From the NCBI RefSeq assembly GCF_019279795.1, contig NC_056735.1:1934636199-1934700198 (forward strand): a stretch of 64,000 bases of DNA, written 5' to 3'. Below, piece after piece: positions 59,661 through 64,000 of this stretch. Source of the stretch: Protopterus annectens (lineage: Eukaryota; Chordata; Ceratodontiformes; Protopteridae). A program made the translations under genes and the position numbers. The number at the start of each line of letters is the position of its first letter. Positions within the stretch are counted from its first letter, which is position 1. Under the pieces are notes generated by a model, which ran no database searches, had not been told where the DNA came from, and worked only from the letters and a program-made list of their open reading frames with translations.

Positions 59661-59880
59661 CACCAAAGCAGTCCTGAATTATGACCTGTATTTGGTCCTG
59701 GAGTGCATCTTCAATAAGGTCCCTAATTTGGTTCTGGTAATCCTCAACCATGGATGTCTCTTCCATGATGATGGGTCACTGCTGTGGTCCAGCCAGAATG
59801 ATGGCATGCAGTGCAACCAATGCTGATGGTGCTGAGGCAAATGGTGTCTCTTCATTTTTAACAAGTGTGCATGTTCAGTA
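59661..59880. other. Short unassigned segment, possible unidentified repeat
   Basis: The minus strand gives a small frame, MEETSMVEDYQNQIRDLIED followed by ALQDQIQVIIQDCFGEF, ending in a stop at about 59660. It resembles an ORF remnant of some mobile element, but I cannot name it. Confidence 0.35.
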
Positions 59881-62800
59881 TATTATCATTAACCACCTGG
59901 CAATTGTCTATGCAATAATATGTCCATCCACAACAGTAGAACCAAGCACACCATCTAGCAACTCAGCATGTACTACCCAGATTGATAGACTTCCAAACTC
60001 ATTTCTGGTCTGTCATCTCAATATCAGAAGCCTAAACAACAAGAACCATAGCCTACATGGACTCTTAGTTGTTTACTCCCCTGATATCCTCTGCCTCACA
60101 GAAACCTGGCTAAAACCAATAACCAAAGATAACAAAATAACCCCCCACACACAGTACAACATCCTTAGACTGGACCGGATCTTCAGGAAAGGTGGCAGGG
60201 TAGCTGCACTATCAGGTCTGCCCTAACAATAACAGTTGACACCCAACAGCCACCCCAGTTTGGCAATGCAGAAATTCTCATCACCAAACTAATAATAAAT
60301 AAAAATAAATGCAGATACATTGTCTGCATTTATATTCCACCCAGCAAGAATAATACTCTAGAAAATATCTTACGTTGGCTAGCTTCTATCTATCCCCAGG
60401 AAGCCATTGTCTTGGGGGACTTTAACATTGATTGGAACACCTATTCCTCTGAAACTCCTTCCACCCATTTAAACCTCCATGGGTTTACTCAGATCATTGC
60501 CACCCTCACCAGATTTAGCAGAAATAGAGTCAAAGATAGTATCCTCGATTGGATACTTATTAACAGCCACCCCCAAAAGTACAAGTCAGGTACATTACCC
60601 GATGATCTAAGTGATCACTGCCTTACCTAAATTATTAGGCTCAAAGCTGACATTCCCAACCAGCCCACCTGCAAAACTATAAGAAATGTCAGGAACTTTA
60701 ACCTTGACAACTTCCAAAATGAACTCAAAGCATGTAATTGGAATGTCTTGAAACGACTCCCATTACAAGAAGCAGTTGAGTACTTCAGTACCAGATTTCT
60801 GGCTATCCTTAACCACCATGCTCCTACCCATACTATCCATGTAAAAGCCACAGTTGCACCATGGCTATCTAAAGAAACAAAAAAAACAAAATTAAACTAA
60901 GAAACAATTCCTGGGCCAGGTGGCATGTTACCAAATCCCCTATGGACCAAGTAATATACCGGCAGCTAAGGAATCAGACCAAAAAAAGCTGCCATTCTAG
61001 ACAAAAAAAAATCACTATACCCTCCTACAACAAAAATATCAGCTAAAACCTCAAAAGTTCTGGGCTGATATTAACAATCTTCTCTTACCCAGGCTGTTCC
61101 GCCACTCCTACCCCATCAGCTGCCCTTGATAAATCCCCTGTAGAAATTGCAAACAGCTTCAACTCCTTCTTTACTGAAACAATCCAGTATCTAGCTACCC
61201 ATCTCACTCCATTGGACAAAAACACCAGCTATGGCACATCTAGCCCTGATCCATCCAACAACCAACCCACTTTTACCTTTCAAACCTTACCTAACTACCT
61301 GATCCGGACCTTACTCAAAAAGCTAAAAACTACTACACTAGCTGCTGACCACCTCCCAGATGAATATCTTCAAAAAGCAGCTGATGCCATAGCACTTCCC
61401 ATTTCTATTCAAATTAACAGGTCCATCTCAGAAGGATCAATCCCAGCAATATGGAAAATATCACGTTATACCTCTCCATAAAGGAGGAAGTTCCACAGAA
61501 TTATCTAACTTTCGACCTATAGCCATTCTTTCACCACTAGCTAAAATCATGGAAAGATGCATACTACAAACAAATCATGCACTTTCTAGTTCAAAATGGA
61601 AAGCTCACCGACTCTCAGCACGACTTTAGGCCATTCCACAGTACCACCACGGCTCTTCTGTCTTTCTCTAATGTCATTAGTCTTCATCATAATAACAACA
61701 AACTATCTTCAGCACTCTTCCTAGATCTCTCAAAAGCTTTCGATATGGTCAACCATCAGCTACTGCTCAATACCCTACAAACCATCAGTTTAGACCAACA
61801 CGCAATACAATAGTTTCACCCCTACAGAAACGGTAGACAGCATGCTGTCTTATGGCAAAGCAAGCTGTCATCCCAACTTCCTCTAACCCTATGTATCCCA
61901 CAAGGGTCCATACTAGGTCCCATTCTTTTCTCTATCTTTATCAATGATCTGCACACCAGCATCCAATATGCAGATGACTCAATGCTAATATGTTCTGCCT
62001 CCTCTCCTACACAATATGTAAATCACACTATTAAGTCCATCAACAAAATATTGGCTCCCTGTACAGAGCCAAACCTTTCCTCACCCCCCTAGCTAGGGTA
62101 GCTATTTCAAGATCACACCTCCTCTTTACCCTTATGTATGCCTCACCTGTACTCACCAACCTATCCAAAACCGATCTCAACAAATTATCAGGATGTTACA
62201 ATCATATAGCCGATTTGCTACTGGCATGGCTTTTAGGACCCACCATTGCAAGAACCTCAAAGCACTGGGATGGCTAGAGTATCCTACTCTTCTACAGTTT
62301 AATCGGCTTATAGTAGCGCATAAAATACTCCATCAACCTGATAACACCCCTGCCCTCAAAAATATTCTCACCCCTCATAGTGCCCCCAGGCCATTACACT
62401 CAGCTGATAAACTATTGATACTGACCCAAAAATCCAACAATTCTGCAGGCGATGCTATATTTGCCAACTCAATTGGTAAAATCTGGAATCTACTCCCTAC
62501 TGCCATTATCAAGAAAACCTCACTACCGCTATCTAAAAGAGAACTCAAAAAATACCTCACATCTCATTGACTGTGCTCTTGTTCTAAACCTGACTAACAG
62601 CTTCACTAATACATGTCTTGCTACCCAACCTGCTGTTTAACCAAGTATCTATGCCTCATAGCATTTGAATATCTAAGCATTGTGAATTATGAAATCTGAT
62701 TGTATTCTATGTTCACATTTTCTGATACATCTTTGCCAATCAGCACATTATGTATATTGATATCTGCCTGTATTCTTTGTCTATATTTTTCTAAACATGT

Positions 62801-62946
62801 CTGCCTAGGTTTATCACTCAGGGATGTATGTACTATCACTTTTTTGGTATGTGGAGCTTTTCTCCCTGGGCATCCGCTGAAAATGGACATATAACCAGCC
62901 AGACTATCTAGGTCAATAAATGTAAAATAAATAAATAAATAAATAA
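59881..62946 (+). mobile_element. L2-like LINE, nearly complete ORF2 and 3' tail, broken
   Basis: All ORF2 parts are present in order. Endonuclease: CHLNIRSLNNKNHSLHGLL near 60015-60070, LTETWLK near 60090-60115, GDFNIDWNTYS near 60415-60445, and DILDWILIN-like and SDHCLT near 60540-60630. Reverse transcriptase: NYLIRTLLKKL, ADHLPDEYLQKAADA near 61340-61390, NFRPIAILSPLAKIM near 61507-61555 (shifted frame), LFLDLSKAFDMVNHQLLL (motif A) near 61720-61775, PQGSILGPILFSIFINDL (motif B) near 61897-61950, and IQYADDSMLI (motif C, intact YADD) near 61963-61995. The C-terminus is at 62193-62570. The 3' end carries GGAGCTTTTCTCCCTGGGC and an (AAAT)n tail at 62921-62946. Several frameshifts and stops (about 60230, 60630, 60900, 61480, 61810, 62020) disable it. 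Confidence 0.92.
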
Positions 62947-63644
62947 AAATGCGTATCAGTAAAATGACTATGTCATGCATTTAACTGCATGACAATAATA
63001 TAGAAAGGCATTTGTGCGGTCGTGTGTATTTGATATTTGGGAACCATATATACCTGCAACACACATGAGGAGAATAGGGAAGAATACCTTACATGCATGC
63101 TAGCATGTGCAATGATGTGAAGCCCATACTACCTAATGCACAATAAACACATTCTGTGCTAGCATGTACACATTGAATGCATTTGCTAAATGAGTCATAA
63201 TGTTACCTGACATCAAATATGTAATAGCATGACAATACTATTCTGAAAAGTCTTGACTCAGTAATGACTGACATAGACATTCACACTGCCTTGCTCTATG
63301 CACTGGTATCTCACCATGTCCTGCATTGCTCTAGGAAGGCTGCTGATCTGCCTCTGCCAAAGCATAACACGGGGTGTACAGTAGTAGTGGTGAAAATGGA
63401 GGTGGATACACTGTAGTCCTTACAGTGTTGGAGATATTGCGGTTAGTAAAAATACTGGCTCAGTTTCTTAATTTGGGATTTGTCCAGTATCTCTTCAAAG
63501 TTAACTGTGAAAACATCTTATTATAGAATGATAAAATCCATGCTATTAATTATGTGCAGCTAAGGTTGTACTGTAAAATATGGCCTTGGTCTGCAAAGTG
63601 GAGCTGCATTATCTACATACCAGCAGTACTAATAACTTTAAGTT
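62947..63644. other. Unassigned intergenic DNA
   Basis: Moderately AT-rich, with a few palindromic words (CATGCATGCTAGCATG near 63092). No gene recognised. Confidence 0.45.
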
Positions 63645-63786
63645 GAGATTAGACTAGGGTGGCCTAATGGTTAAGGTGTTTGCCTTACAAACACAAGGTG
63701 CAGGGCTTGAGTCTCACAAGGGATAATTGGCTAGGCTTACAATGGCTCGCAAGGGCAGTTAGCCTAGTACTAACCTATGAACCTAA
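63645..63786 (+). mobile_element. tRNA-derived SINE with CR1-like 3' tail
   Basis: The head has GGTGGCCTAATGGTTAAGG (A box, 63659 on) and GGTGCAGGGCTTGAGTCTC (B box, about 63697-63715), the layout of a tRNA gene without its intact acceptor stem. The tail, TTGGCTAGGCTTACAATGG, then TTAGCCTAGTACTAACC and TATGAACCTA, matches the CR1 end at 19690-19755 (TTGGCTAGGCTTGTAAGAG...CCTAGTAACC). Family knowledge: SINEs share 3' tails with the LINE whose reverse transcriptase moves them. It is about 140 bp and appears complete. Confidence 0.88.
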
Positions 63787-64000
63787 GTATAACACAGACA
63801 GTGACTATAGTGCTATAATCAAATACTATTAAGAACAGGACATTAGAAGGCACAATGACCAAGGCATATCTCCTTACAATAATTAACACTAAAATATCTA
63901 AGCTGTGTTCACCAGTCCATTACTCACTATTACAATAATGCAAAACAAAATTTCCTTGTCATGCTTGTACCTATCTGTGCAGTCATACTACTCATTGCAG
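63787..64000. other. Unassigned AT-rich DNA at the window end
   Basis: Nothing recognised. Confidence 0.5.

Noticed and set aside
63645-63786. A functional tRNA gene
   Set aside because: A and B boxes are present but no closed cloverleaf or acceptor stem pairs, and the CR1-like tail marks it as a SINE.

Overview
This window looks like repeat-dominated, AT-rich intergenic DNA from a large vertebrate-type genome. CR1, L2, RTE and Penelope-like retroelements, tRNA-derived SINEs, long (CA)n, (TA)n and (ATT)n microsatellites and DNA transposons fill it, and no host protein-coding gene was recognised. The mixture of CR1 with a TATGATCC-type 3' repeat, L2 with an (AAAT)n tail, SINEs sharing the CR1 tail, and Penelope-like elements suggests a lungfish, salamander, shark or similar large-genome vertebrate. 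That placement is an inference and is not proven here.

Layout. Positions 1-28266 are AT-rich flank holding retroelement relics: a degenerate RTE-like LINE (minus, 30-2760), an L2-like LINE (minus, 6193-7950), a tRNA-SINE (8338-8480), a CR1 (minus, 9309-11912), a second CR1-group LINE (plus, 12690-15380), a near full-length but broken CR1 with ORF1 and ORF2 (plus, 15840-19756), a foldback DNA element (20596-21126), a Penelope-like relic (22048-23060) and an L2-like relic (minus, 23636-24440).

Positions 28270-48933 are the centre of interest: about 20.7 kb of visibly different DNA (richer in G+C and CpG, full of TGTAC/ACATGT-like words). It is bounded by terminal inverted repeats sharing GATTCATGAAGCTTG and by a candidate TAA target-site duplication. 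It carries an uninterrupted 385-residue PIF/Harbinger (HARBI1-like) DDE transposase and, about 9 kb away on the same strand, an ORF with a Myb/SANT-like DNA-binding domain, the usual Harbinger partner protein. I read it as a giant autonomous Harbinger transposon, several times the usual 3-6 kb. The remaining ~19 kb holds a perfect-TSD hAT MITE, a 199-bp inverted-repeat element, a tandem array made from a tRNA-derived SINE, a 115-bp satellite and a very diverged CR1 copy, plus long stretches with no recognisable gene.

Positions 48937-64000 return to AT-rich flank: inverted Penelope-like fragments with a SINE inserted between perfect 17-bp duplications, a DNA element with ~200-bp inverted repeats split by an L2 (55600-57091), an RTE LINE (57310-59308), a Penelope GIY-YIG fragment (59310-59660), a nearly complete but broken L2 LINE (59881-62946) and a SINE with a CR1-like tail (63645-63786).

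How the parts work together. Transposase plus Myb-like protein would form the Harbinger machinery, in which the Myb protein is known to help nuclear import and end recognition, acting on the two inverted-repeat ends. SINEs probably use CR1 or RTE reverse transcriptase through shared 3' tails. All the retroelement ORFs read here carry stops or frameshifts; only the Harbinger transposase is open throughout.
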